Origin: Elusimicrobiota bacterium
GTDB taxonomy: Bacteria; Elusimicrobiota; Elusimicrobia; UBA1565; UBA9628
Length of the DNA: 42,316 nucleotides
NCBI GenBank assembly: GCA_030696455.1
Contig: JAUYSH010000120.1
Location: 1 to 42,316 of the forward strand
Direction of reading: 5' to 3'
The notes beneath the pieces are model-generated. The model had not been told where the DNA came from, ran no database searches, and worked only from the letters and a program-made list of their open reading frames with translations. Positions 23,084 through 30,095 of this stretch are shown here, piece by piece. The translations under genes and the position numbers were made by a program. Every line of letters starts with the position of its first letter. The first letter of the stretch is position 1.

Positions 23084-23092
23084 TGGGATAAT
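23084..23092 (+). promoter_or_regulatory. Extended -10 promoter of hpnG, predicted leaderless
   Basis: TG-G-GATAAT ends 8 bases before ATG 23101, the same geometry as at shc. Because hpnG restarts transcription after the opposite-strand island, this promoter would serve the whole hpnG-to-28111 operon. Confidence 0.65.
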
Positions 23093-23100
23093 ACGCGTCG

Positions 23101-23823
23101 ATGCCCATTTTGATGGAAGAATCGACCGAAACGCCTCGCGTCAAGCTCCCCAAAACCCCGATCCTGATCACCGCCGCGACGCGGTGGGAAGCACGGCCGT
23201 TGGCGAACGCCCTGGGCCTGGAGGCGGCGGGCGAAGACCGGTTCGAAGGCGTCGTCGGGGGGCGGCGCGTGGTCCTGGTCAAGACCGGGATCGGGGCGAA
23301 GAACACCACGGACAAGCTCAACGGCTTGGACGGCAACGGATGGTTACTCGTCATCAGCGCGGGACTTTGCGGGAGCATGCAGAAAGACGTCCGCCACGCA
23401 GATATCGTGGCCGACGTTCGCGAGGTGGAGCTGGACTTCGTCGGCCTTCTCAAAGAAACGGCGGAACGGCGCTCCACGCCCTTCCATTTCGGCAAGATAC
23501 TCCACACCAACATCGTTTTAAAGCCTGACACCAAGCTGGCCCTTGGCCAGGAACAGCGCGCGATTGCTTGTGATATGGAAACCGCGGCGGTCCGGCGCTG
23601 GGCCGACGGCAAGATCCCGACCATCGCCGTGCGCGCGGTCCTCGACGACGCCGACGAGGAGATCACGGGCGAATATCCGGATGGAGAAGATGCCTTGTCT
23701 CTTGCGCGCTTCGCGCGCGATCACGCCTCCTCTTTGCCCTCGCTGATCCGCACGGGCTATCGCTCCGCCCGCGCGATGAAGACCCTTTCCCGATTCTTGA
23801 CCGCCTATCTGGAGAACCTGTGA
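23101..23823 (+). CDS. hpnG: Adenosylhopane nucleosidase/phosphorylase HpnG-like
   Basis: The 240-residue protein has the purine-nucleoside-phosphorylase/MTA-nucleosidase pattern: ILITAATRWEARPLANALG, VLVKTGIGAKN, VISAGLCGS, ACDMETAAV (the Met-Glu ribose-binding pair), and VRAVLDDADEE with the base-contacting Asp. HpnG removes adenine from adenosylhopane to give ribosylhopane. The assignment over a generic nucleosidase rests on the cluster context. Its stop overlaps the next start (TGATG), so it is coupled to the prenyl synthase gene. Confidence 0.88.
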   Translation: MPILMEESTETPRVKLPKTPILITAATRWEARPLANALGLEAAGEDRFEGVVGGRRVVLVKTGIGAKNTTDKLNGLDGNGWLLVISAGLCGSMQKDVRHADIVADVREVELDFVGLLKETAERRSTPFHFGKILHTNIVLKPDTKLALGQEQRAIACDMETAAVRRWADGKIPTIAVRAVLDDADEEITGEYPDGEDALSLARFARDHASSLPSLIRTGYRSARAMKTLSRFLTAYLENL

Positions 23824-24734
23824 TGACCACCTCTCTCGTGCGGGCCATGGAAAAAAATACGGCCATGGTCGACATGTGCATGGAGAAGCTCCTCTCCCCC
23901 ACCCCCGACCTGCCCGAGTCCATCCGCAAGGCGATGCGCTACTCGTTGTTCGCCGGCGGCAAGCGCCTTCGCCCCACGCTCGTCCTCGAGGCCGCGGAGT
24001 GCTGCGGCCTGAACGCGAAGAAGGCGCTCAAGACGGCGGCCGCGCTCGAGATGATCCACACCTATTCCTTAATCCACGACGACCTCCCCGCGATGGACGA
24101 CGACGATCTGCGCCGCGGCAAGCCCACGAACCATAAGGTGTTCGGCGAGGCGATGGCCATCCTCGCCGGCGACGGCCTGCTCACGAAGGCCTTCGAGGCC
24201 GCCGCGGAGAACGCGGCCGATAATAAATTGAAGGGCCGCGAAGCGGCCGAGCTCGTGCGCCTGATCGCCTACGGGGCGGGCGGCGAAGGCATGGTCGGAG
24301 GGCAGGTCGCGGACCTCGCCGCCGAAGGCATGTCCAAGAAGATCTCCAAGGCCGCCGCCGCGAAGGTTCTAGAGGCGGTGCACCGGAGAAAAACCGGTGC
24401 ATTGATCATCGCGAGCCTCGACGCGGGCGCCGTCCTCGCCGGCGCCGCCGACGCCAAGCGGGAGGCCCTGCGGTCTTACGGAGAATGCATCGGCCTCGCC
24501 TTCCAGATCGCCGACGACGTCCTCGACGTCGTGGGCGACAAGAAGAAGCTGGGCAAGCGCGGCAGCGACCGCGACAACGACAAATTGACCTACGCCTCGC
24601 TGTACGGCGTGGACGGGGCGCGCGCGAAGGCGCGCGCGCTCGTCGAGATGGCGCACGCGCACCTCAAGAGCTTCGGCCGCAAGGCCGAGACGCTCCACGA
24701 ATTGGCCGACTACATCATCGAAAGGGATAAATGA
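23823..24734 (+). CDS. ispA: Polyprenyl (farnesyl) diphosphate synthase
   Basis: The 303-residue trans-prenyltransferase has the first Asp-rich motif DDLPAMD (86-92, context LIHDDLPAMDDDDLRRG), the GGKRLRP substrate motif (45-51), KTGALI in the middle, and the second Asp-rich motif DDVLD (QIADDVLDVVGD). It condenses IPP with DMAPP/GPP. In a hopanoid operon farnesyl diphosphate, the precursor of squalene, is the expected product; geranylgeranyl diphosphate cannot be excluded from sequence reading alone. It overlaps hpnG by one base and dxs by four. Confidence 0.93.
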   Translation: MTTSLVRAMEKNTAMVDMCMEKLLSPTPDLPESIRKAMRYSLFAGGKRLRPTLVLEAAECCGLNAKKALKTAAALEMIHTYSLIHDDLPAMDDDDLRRGKPTNHKVFGEAMAILAGDGLLTKAFEAAAENAADNKLKGREAAELVRLIAYGAGGEGMVGGQVADLAAEGMSKKISKAAAAKVLEAVHRRKTGALIIASLDAGAVLAGAADAKREALRSYGECIGLAFQIADDVLDVVGDKKKLGKRGSDRDNDKLTYASLYGVDGARAKARALVEMAHAHLKSFGRKAETLHELADYIIERDK

Positions 24735-26632
24735 CCATGGAACTGCTCAAAGACATCGATTCGCCCGCCGACCTCAAGAAGCTCAAGCCCGAGCAGCTGC
24801 CGAAGGTCGCCGCGGAGGTGCGCGCGTTCATCCTGGACACCGTGTCCAAGCTCGGCGGCCATCTCGCCTCGAGCCTGGGCTCGACCGACATCACGGTCGC
24901 CCTGCACTACGCCTTCGACACGCCCAAGGACCGGCTCGTCTGGGACACCGGGCATCAGACCTACGGCCACAAGATCCTGACCGGCCGCAAGGACCGCATG
25001 GGCACGATCCGCCAGTTCGGCGGCTTGTCCGGCTTCCTGAAACGGTCCGAATCCGAGTACGACTCCTTCGGCGCCGGGCACGCCTCGACGGCGATCTCCG
25101 CCGCGCTCGGCATGGCCGTGGCGCGCGACCTCAAGGGCGAGAAGAACAAGGTCGTCGCGATCGTCTCCGACGGCTGCATGACGGGCGGGGAGTCCTACGA
25201 GGGCCTGCAGAACGCGGGCCAGGTGCAGACGGACATCATCGTCGTGCTCAACGACAACCAGATGTTCATCTCCAACCGCGTCGGCGCGCTCGGCGCGTTC
25301 CTGTCGAAGCTGCTGACCCTCGGCGCCGTGCGCAACGCCGAACACACCGTCAAGAAGTTCCTGGCCCGCTTCCAGTTCTGGGGCGAGAGCATCCTCCGCC
25401 TGGCCAAGCGCGCGAAGGTCCTGCTCTTCCCCGGCATGCTGTTCGAGGAGATGGGCTTCACGTACTTCGGGCCCGTGGACGGCCACGACGTCGAGCAGCT
25501 CGCCTCGGTGTTCAAGCACGTCAAGACGCTCGGCGGCCCCGTGCTCGTGCACTGCGTGACGAAGAAGGGCAAGGGCTACCCCGCCGCCGAGGAGGACCAG
25601 TACAAGTGGCACGGCCCGGGCAAGTTCGACGTGGCCACCGCGAAGTTCCTCAAGACGCCCATCACCAAGGAGCCGCCGCCCACCTACACCGCCGTGTTCG
25701 GCAAGGCCGTCGTCAAGGAGGCCGAGAGCGACCCCCGCATCGTGGGCATCACGGCCGCCATGCCGGAAGGCACGGGCATGGACGCCTTCCGCGACCGCTT
25801 CCCCAAGCGCTACTTCGACGTGGGCCTGGCCGAGGAGCACGCGGTGACCTTCGCCGCGGGGCTCGCGTCCGAGGGCTACCGGCCGATCGTCGCCATCTAC
25901 TCGACCTTCCTCCAGAGGGCGTACGATCAGATCGAGCACGACGTCTGCCTGCAGAAGCTGCCGGTGATCCTCTGCCTCGACCGCGCCGGCCTCGTCGGCG
26001 AGGACGGCCCGACGCACCACGGCGTGTTCGACTACTCCTACCTGCGCATGATCCCGGGCATGACCGTCATGGCCCCGGCCGACGAGAACGAGCTGCAGAA
26101 CATGCTGCGCACCGCCATCGAGCTCAACGCGCCGGTTTCCATTCGATATCCCCGGGGCAACGGCATCGGGGTCGCGATGGACGCCGAGGCCAAGGCCCTG
26201 CCCGTGGGCAAGGGCGTGCGCCTCAAGGACGGCACCGACGTGACCTTGCTCGCCATCGGCAACCGGGTCCACCCGGCGCTCGAGGCGGCCCAGATTCTCG
26301 AGGACAAGGGCATCTCGGCGGGTGTGGTCAACATGCGCTTCGTCAAGCCCATGGACGTCGAGCTGCTCAAGGAGTGCGCGGCCAAGACGCCGCGCCTCGT
26401 GACGATCGAGGACAACGTGATCCAGGGCGGCTTCGGCTCGGCGGTCCTGGAAGCCCTCACCCCCGGGCGCGCGGAGGTTCTGCGCCTCGGCATTCCGGAC
26501 TCGTTCGTCGAGCACGGCGCGCCGCATCTGCTGTACGACTCGATCGGGCTGTCGGGCCCCAAGATCGCCGAGCGGGTCGCCGCGTGGCTGCCGCAGAAAT
26601 CGCGCGCCGCCGCTCAAAGCCAGGAGGCTTAA
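24731..26632 (+). CDS. dxs: 1-deoxy-D-xylulose-5-phosphate synthase
   Basis: The 633-residue enzyme makes DXP from pyruvate and glyceraldehyde-3-phosphate, the entry step of the MEP pathway. Seen: WDTGHQTYGHKILTGR, GAGHAST, the thiamine-diphosphate motif here SDG...NDNQMFIS (usually GDG), the central transketolase domain with FDVGLAEEHAVTFAAGLA (catalytic Glu and His), DRAGLVGEDGPTHHG, and the C-terminal domain. Length is normal (about 620-640). The Gly-to-Ser change in GDG and ISNRVG instead of ISENVG mark it as divergent. Start ATG 24731 overlaps ispA (ATGA); ATG 24737 is an alternative with better ribosome-site spacing. Confidence 0.94.
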   Translation: MTMELLKDIDSPADLKKLKPEQLPKVAAEVRAFILDTVSKLGGHLASSLGSTDITVALHYAFDTPKDRLVWDTGHQTYGHKILTGRKDRMGTIRQFGGLSGFLKRSESEYDSFGAGHASTAISAALGMAVARDLKGEKNKVVAIVSDGCMTGGESYEGLQNAGQVQTDIIVVLNDNQMFISNRVGALGAFLSKLLTLGAVRNAEHTVKKFLARFQFWGESILRLAKRAKVLLFPGMLFEEMGFTYFGPVDGHDVEQLASVFKHVKTLGGPVLVHCVTKKGKGYPAAEEDQYKWHGPGKFDVATAKFLKTPITKEPPPTYTAVFGKAVVKEAESDPRIVGITAAMPEGTGMDAFRDRFPKRYFDVGLAEEHAVTFAAGLASEGYRPIVAIYSTFLQRAYDQIEHDVCLQKLPVILCLDRAGLVGEDGPTHHGVFDYSYLRMIPGMTVMAPADENELQNMLRTAIELNAPVSIRYPRGNGIGVAMDAEAKALPVGKGVRLKDGTDVTLLAIGNRVHPALEAAQILEDKGISAGVVNMRFVKPMDVELLKECAAKTPRLVTIEDNVIQGGFGSAVLEALTPGRAEVLRLGIPDSFVEHGAPHLLYDSIGLSGPKIAERVAAWLPQKSRAAAQSQEA

Positions 26633-27618
26633 TGACCACCTCGTCCCCCTCCCAGATCCGCATCGAGAAGCTCGTGATCGCGAAGATCCGCGGCTTCTGC
26701 GCCGGCGTCGTGCGCGCCATCGAGGTCGTCGAGCGCGCCCTCGAGCTGTGCGGCGGCAAGGTCTACGTCCGCCACGAGATCATCCACAACCGCTACGTCG
26801 TCGACGAGCTGCGCCAGAAGGGCGCCATCTTCGTCGAGGAGCTCACCGAAGTGCCCAACGGCTCCTGGCTGATCTTCTCCGCTCACGGCGTCGGCCCCGA
26901 CGTCGTGGCCGAGGCGCGCGCGCGCCAGCTCAAGATCATCGACGCGACCTGCCCGCTCGTCACCAAGGTCCACCTCGAGGCGATCGCGCTGGCCAAGCAG
27001 GACTACACGATCGCGCTGATCGGCCACCGCGACCACGTCGAGACGATCGGCACGCTCGGCGAGGCGCCCGAGCACATGGTGGTCGTGGGCTCGGTCGCGG
27101 AGGCCGAGACCATCTCGGTCCCCAACCCCGACAAGATCGCCTATCTCACGCAGACGACCTTATCCCTCGACGACACGCGCGAGATCGTCGCCGTGCTCAA
27201 GCGACGCTTCCCCAAGCTGGGGGCGCCCAAGAAGGACGACATCTGCTACGCGACCCAGAACCGGCAGAACGCGGTCAAGGCGATGGTTCCTTCGATCGAC
27301 CTCCTGCTCGTGCTCGGCGCGCCCAACAGCTCCAACTCCAACCGCCTCGTGGAGGTCGCCCTGGCCAAGGGCGTCAAGTCCCGCCTCATCGAGCGCGCCG
27401 CCGACATCAAGGACGAGTGGCTCGAGGGCGTCAAGACCTTGGGCCTGACGAGCGGAGCGTCGGCCCCGGAAATTCTTTTCCAGGAGGTCGTCACGCTGTG
27501 CAAGGAGCGCTACGGGGTCACGACGATCGAGGAGCTCGAGACGGTCGAGGAGAACGAGCATTTCGGCCTGCCTTACGAGCTCGTCAAGATGATCAAGGAC
27601 AAGGGAGCCGCCGCGTGA
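26632..27618 (+). CDS. ispH: 4-hydroxy-3-methylbut-2-enyl diphosphate reductase
   Basis: The 328-residue iron-sulfur reductase makes IPP and DMAPP in the last MEP step. The three cluster Cys are seen in RGFCAGVVRAIE, DATCPLVTKVH and ICYATQNRQ. SAHGVGP and LGAPNSSNSNRL bind the diphosphate, and TSGASAPEILF closes the site. An AGGAGG ribosome site precedes ATG 26632, which shares a base with the dxs stop. Its stop overlaps a tiny zinc-ribbon gene. Confidence 0.95.
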   Translation: MTTSSPSQIRIEKLVIAKIRGFCAGVVRAIEVVERALELCGGKVYVRHEIIHNRYVVDELRQKGAIFVEELTEVPNGSWLIFSAHGVGPDVVAEARARQLKIIDATCPLVTKVHLEAIALAKQDYTIALIGHRDHVETIGTLGEAPEHMVVVGSVAEAETISVPNPDKIAYLTQTTLSLDDTREIVAVLKRRFPKLGAPKKDDICYATQNRQNAVKAMVPSIDLLLVLGAPNSSNSNRLVEVALAKGVKSRLIERAADIKDEWLEGVKTLGLTSGASAPEILFQEVVTLCKERYGVTTIEELETVEENEHFGLPYELVKMIKDKGAAA

Positions 27619-27812
27619 GCCGCCCCGGGCAATGGCTGCAGCCCCGTCACGGCTCCAAGGAGGCGTTCGACAAGGATTTCCCCGCCCTCGACGCGGGCGG
27701 GCTGACGGTGGCCTGCCCCGGGTGCAAGGAGACGGTGACCTTGGCGCGCAAGTCCGTCGCGGGCAAGGGCGGCGGCTGGTGCAAAAAATGCAATCGAGGT
27801 GTAGGCATATGA
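27615..27812 (+). CDS. Small zinc-ribbon protein coupled to ispH
   Basis: The 65-residue product starts at GTG 27615, which overlaps the ispH stop (GTGA). It has two CxxC knuckles, CPGC (34, 37) and CKKC (56, 59), 18 residues apart, a classic zinc-ribbon or rubredoxin-like spacing. The rest is basic and Gly-rich, with no signal or membrane segment. I cannot name its function. Coupling to an iron-sulfur enzyme at the end of an isoprenoid operon is the only clue. It was chosen as a gene because both ends overlap neighbours in operon fashion and the Cys pattern is orderly. Confidence 0.68.
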   Translation: MSRPGQWLQPRHGSKEAFDKDFPALDAGGLTVACPGCKETVTLARKSVAGKGGGWCKKCNRGVGI

Positions 27813-28111
27813 TGAAGACTTTGACCGAAGAGCTCGTGATCGAGAAGGTCGTCCCGGCCGAGCCGGACCAGCGGGAACTGCCGCGCGAAGAGGTCGATCT
27901 CGCCAAGATCCCCAAGCGCGCCCCGCCCTCCAAGGGCATGTGCATGCGCTGCGGCGAGAACAAGCCGATCAACCGCCTGATGCTGTGCTACCCCTGCTGG
28001 GTCAAGTCCCAGCTCGAGAAGGACGGCTGGAAGGAAGGCGAGCCCCATCCCGACTCGTGCGGCTGCGAGGGCATCAAAGGCCACCCCGACCGCAAGTCCG
28101 TCGGCAACTGA
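27809..28111 (+). CDS. Second small zinc-ribbon protein ending the hopanoid/isoprenoid operon
   Basis: This 100-residue protein begins at ATG 27809 (overlapping the previous stop; ATG 27812 is equally possible). It has an acidic N-terminal third (LTEELVIEKVVPAEPDQREL). A four-Cys ribbon follows, CMRC (45, 48) and CYPC (60, 63), and then a tail with CGCEG and two His (HPDSCGCEG, GHPDRK) that could bind a second metal. No named family is recognised. It is the last gene before a terminator-like hairpin shared with the convergent orn gene. Confidence 0.7.
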   Translation: MMKTLTEELVIEKVVPAEPDQRELPREEVDLAKIPKRAPPSKGMCMRCGENKPINRLMLCYPCWVKSQLEKDGWKEGEPHPDSCGCEGIKGHPDRKSVGN

Positions 28112-28193
28112 CTTCACGGGCGCGTCACGCACGCACGACGCGCCGTCCATGGCGGCTGACGGCTTCTCACGCTAAACTAGCGGCAGAAGCAAA

Positions 28194-28226
28194 ACGGCCC
28201 CCGGCGGAGAAAACGTCGGGGGCCGT
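28194..28226. terminator. Hairpin between convergent operons
   Basis: Stem ACGGCCCCCG (28194-28203) pairs with CGGGGGCCGT (28217-28226) around a 13-base loop. On the plus strand ACTTCTTGTT follows, and on the minus strand TTTTGCTT. It can serve as a bidirectional terminator. A smaller GCGCGTC...GACGCGC hairpin lies at about 28120-28143. Confidence 0.72.
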
Positions 28227-28260
28227 ACTTCTTGTTCGGAGCGTTTATCGATATTTCGCG

Positions 28261-28806
28261 TCAGCGAAAGACGTTCTTGCGGTAGTGCTTGAGCTCGGCG
28301 ATCGACTCGTGCACGTCCGCGAGCGAAAGATGCTGCTTGCTCTTGGAGTACACGTACTTCTGCTCGGGGTACCAGCGCGAGACGAGCTCTTTAATGGAAG
28401 AGACGTCGATCGAGCGGTAGTGGAAGTAGTCGTGCAGGCGGGGCATGTACTTGACCAGGAAGCGGCGGTCCTGGCCGATGGTGTTGCCGCACAGCGGCGA
28501 CTTGCCCGGAGCGCACCAGGGCGACAGGAAGGCCAGGGTCTGCATCTGAGCGTCGAGGACGGTGACCGCGGAGTCCCGGCAGCGCTGCGTGAGACCCGAC
28601 TTGCCGTGCTGCTCGACGCACCAGGGGTCCATCGCGTGGAGGATATCGTCCGGCTGATGGATGGCGAGGCAGGGGCCTTCGGCCAGGACGTTGAGCTCCC
28701 CGTCGGTCACGACCGTGGCGATCTCGAGGATGAAGTCCTTCTCGGGCTCGAGGCCGGTCATCTCCAGATCGAGCCAGACCAGGTTCTTTTCGTCGGGGGA
28801 GGCCAT
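28261..28806 (-). CDS. orn: Oligoribonuclease
   Basis: The 181-residue 3'-5' exonuclease of the DEDDh group carries LVWLDLEMTGLEP (Asp13, Glu15), ILEIATVVTD, LCGNTIGQDRRFL (third Asp region), and HLSLADVHESIAELKHYR with the catalytic His/Asp. Orn degrades 2-5-nt RNA and pGpG, the product of cyclic-di-GMP breakdown. Length is typical (about 180). The start ATG 28806 lies 5 bases after an extended -10 box. It stands alone, convergent with the isoprenoid operon and divergent from the lipoprotein operon. Confidence 0.95.
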   Translation of the reverse strand: MASPDEKNLVWLDLEMTGLEPEKDFILEIATVVTDGELNVLAEGPCLAIHQPDDILHAMDPWCVEQHGKSGLTQRCRDSAVTVLDAQMQTLAFLSPWCAPGKSPLCGNTIGQDRRFLVKYMPRLHDYFHYRSIDVSSIKELVSRWYPEQKYVYSKSKQHLSLADVHESIAELKHYRKNVFR

Positions 28807-28811
28807 GGCCG

Positions 28812-28820
28812 ATAATACCA
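28812..28820 (-). promoter_or_regulatory. Extended -10 promoter of orn, predicted leaderless
   Basis: The minus strand reads TG-G-TATTAT, then 5 bases (CGGCC), then ATG 28806. Start of transcription and of translation should nearly coincide. Confidence 0.65.
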
Positions 28821-28853
28821 AAATGGACGTGACCACGGTCACATTGGCCTTTC

Positions 28854-28882
28854 TTGACAGACCCCCCCCTGTCTGTTAGACT
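28854..28882 (+). promoter_or_regulatory. Promoter of the lipoprotein operon
   Basis: TTGACA (28854-28859) and TAGACT (28877-28882) are 17 bases apart, with TG one base before the -10. Transcription should start near 28889. The roughly 30-base leader contains a GGGCC...GGCCC hairpin directly before the GGAGGA ribosome site. This gene therefore has a normal leader, unlike its divergent neighbour orn. Confidence 0.75.
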
Positions 28883-28919
28883 TCAGAAACGCCGGGCCAA
28901 AGGCCCGGCCGGAGGACTT

Positions 28920-29492
28920 ATGAACAGCAACAGTTTCGGCCGCATCGCGCTCGTGCTCGTCGCCGCCCTCGCCTTGGGCGCCTGCGGCGGCGCCAAGAAG
29001 TCGCCGATCGCCAACAACGCCCCGGAGTGGGTCAACAAGGGCTCCGGCGCCATGAAGGACAAGGACGGCAAGCAGGTGTTCTACGGGGTCGGCATCGCCC
29101 AGGGCATCCGCAACCGCGCCCTCTCCGTCTCCGCCGCCGACGACCGCGGCCGCGCCGAGCTGGCCAAGATCATGAACTCCTACGTCACCTCGCTGACCAA
29201 GGACTACATGGCCTCGATCACCGCGGGCGACATGACGAAGTCCTCCGAGGAGCAGATGGTCTCCAACACGATGAAGAACTTCGCCAAGTTCACCCTCCAC
29301 GGCTCGATCCCGGTCGACCACTGGAAGGATCCCTCCGACGGGACCTTGTTCGCCCTCGTCAAGCTCGACATGGCGGCCGTCCAACAGAGCCTCAACGAGT
29401 CCAAGGAGCTCGACGCCAAGGTCCGCGACTACGTGAAGGCGAACGCCGAGAAGGCCTTCGACGAGCTCGCCGCGGAAGAGGCGAAGCACTAA
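28920..29492 (+). CDS. LPP20-like lipoprotein
   Basis: The 190-residue lipoprotein has lipobox ALGAC (lipidated Cys22). An LPP20-like domain follows: PEWVNKGSGAMKDKDGKQVFYGVGIAQGI, ADDRGRAELAKIMNSYVTSL, and FALVKLDMAAVQQSL. In this family a strand-helix domain begins with a Trp-containing segment and a GxG turn. It heads a four-gene lipoprotein operon and has a strong GGAGGA ribosome site. Related proteins occur near flagellar or cell-wall-synthesis lipoproteins; here the LpoB-like neighbour points to wall synthesis. It resembles the fourth gene of the operon in layout. Confidence 0.8.
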   Translation: MNSNSFGRIALVLVAALALGACGGAKKSPIANNAPEWVNKGSGAMKDKDGKQVFYGVGIAQGIRNRALSVSAADDRGRAELAKIMNSYVTSLTKDYMASITAGDMTKSSEEQMVSNTMKNFAKFTLHGSIPVDHWKDPSDGTLFALVKLDMAAVQQSLNESKELDAKVRDYVKANAEKAFDELAAEEAKH

Positions 29493-29493
29493 A

Positions 29494-30087
29494 ATGCTCA
29501 AGGCCCTCCCCCTCGTCGGGCTGGCCCTCGTCCTCACGGCGTGCGGCGGCACCTCGGTGCAGCGCATGGACGAAGGCTCGGTCAAGGACGTCAGCGGCCG
29601 CTGGAACGACACCGACTCGCGCCTCGTGGCCGAGGAGATGATCGCCGACAGCCTGTCGCGGCCCTGGTACGGGGCCGCCCAGGCGAAGCTGGGCAAGAAC
29701 CCGACCGTGATCGTGGGCTCGGTCAAGAACCAGTCCCAGGAGCACATCAACACGGACACCTTCGTCGAGGACCTGCAGCGCTCCCTGATCAACTCCGGCA
29801 AGGTGGAGTTCGTCGCCAGCAAGGGCGAGCGCGGCGAGGTCCGCGAGGAGCGCCTCGACCAGGACACGAACGCCGAGGAATCGACCCGCAAGGCCCACGG
29901 CCAGGAGACCGGCGCCGACTTCATGCTCAGCGGCGCGCTGAACCAGATCGTGGACCAGGAAGGCGGCAAGGCCGTGGTCTTCTATCAGACGAACCTCAAG
30001 ATGCTCGACCTGAAGACGAACAAGATCGTCTGGAACGGCCAGAAGAAGCTCAAGAAGTTCGTCAAGCGCTCCAAGGCCGGCTGGTAG
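29494..30087 (+). CDS. lpoB: LpoB-like penicillin-binding-protein activator lipoprotein
   Basis: The 197-residue lipoprotein (lipobox LTAC, Cys17) carries the LpoB core: SGRWNDTDSRLVAEEMIADSL, PTVIVGSVKNQSQEHINTD, FVEDLQRSLINSGKVEFV, and ADFMLSGALNQIVDQEGGKAVVFYQ. In Enterobacteria LpoB reaches through the peptidoglycan to activate PBP1b; homologues outside that group have lacked direct tests. It starts one base after the previous stop. The linker between Cys17 and the core is short, unlike the long disordered stem of E. coli LpoB. Confidence 0.82.
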   Translation: MLKALPLVGLALVLTACGGTSVQRMDEGSVKDVSGRWNDTDSRLVAEEMIADSLSRPWYGAAQAKLGKNPTVIVGSVKNQSQEHINTDTFVEDLQRSLINSGKVEFVASKGERGEVREERLDQDTNAEESTRKAHGQETGADFMLSGALNQIVDQEGGKAVVFYQTNLKMLDLKTNKIVWNGQKKLKKFVKRSKAGW

Positions 30088-30095
30088 GGTGATCG

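Noticed and set aside
24710-26617. A 635-codon minus-strand open frame opposite dxs
   Set aside because: It is the shadow of a clear Dxs gene with biased composition and no recognisable domain.
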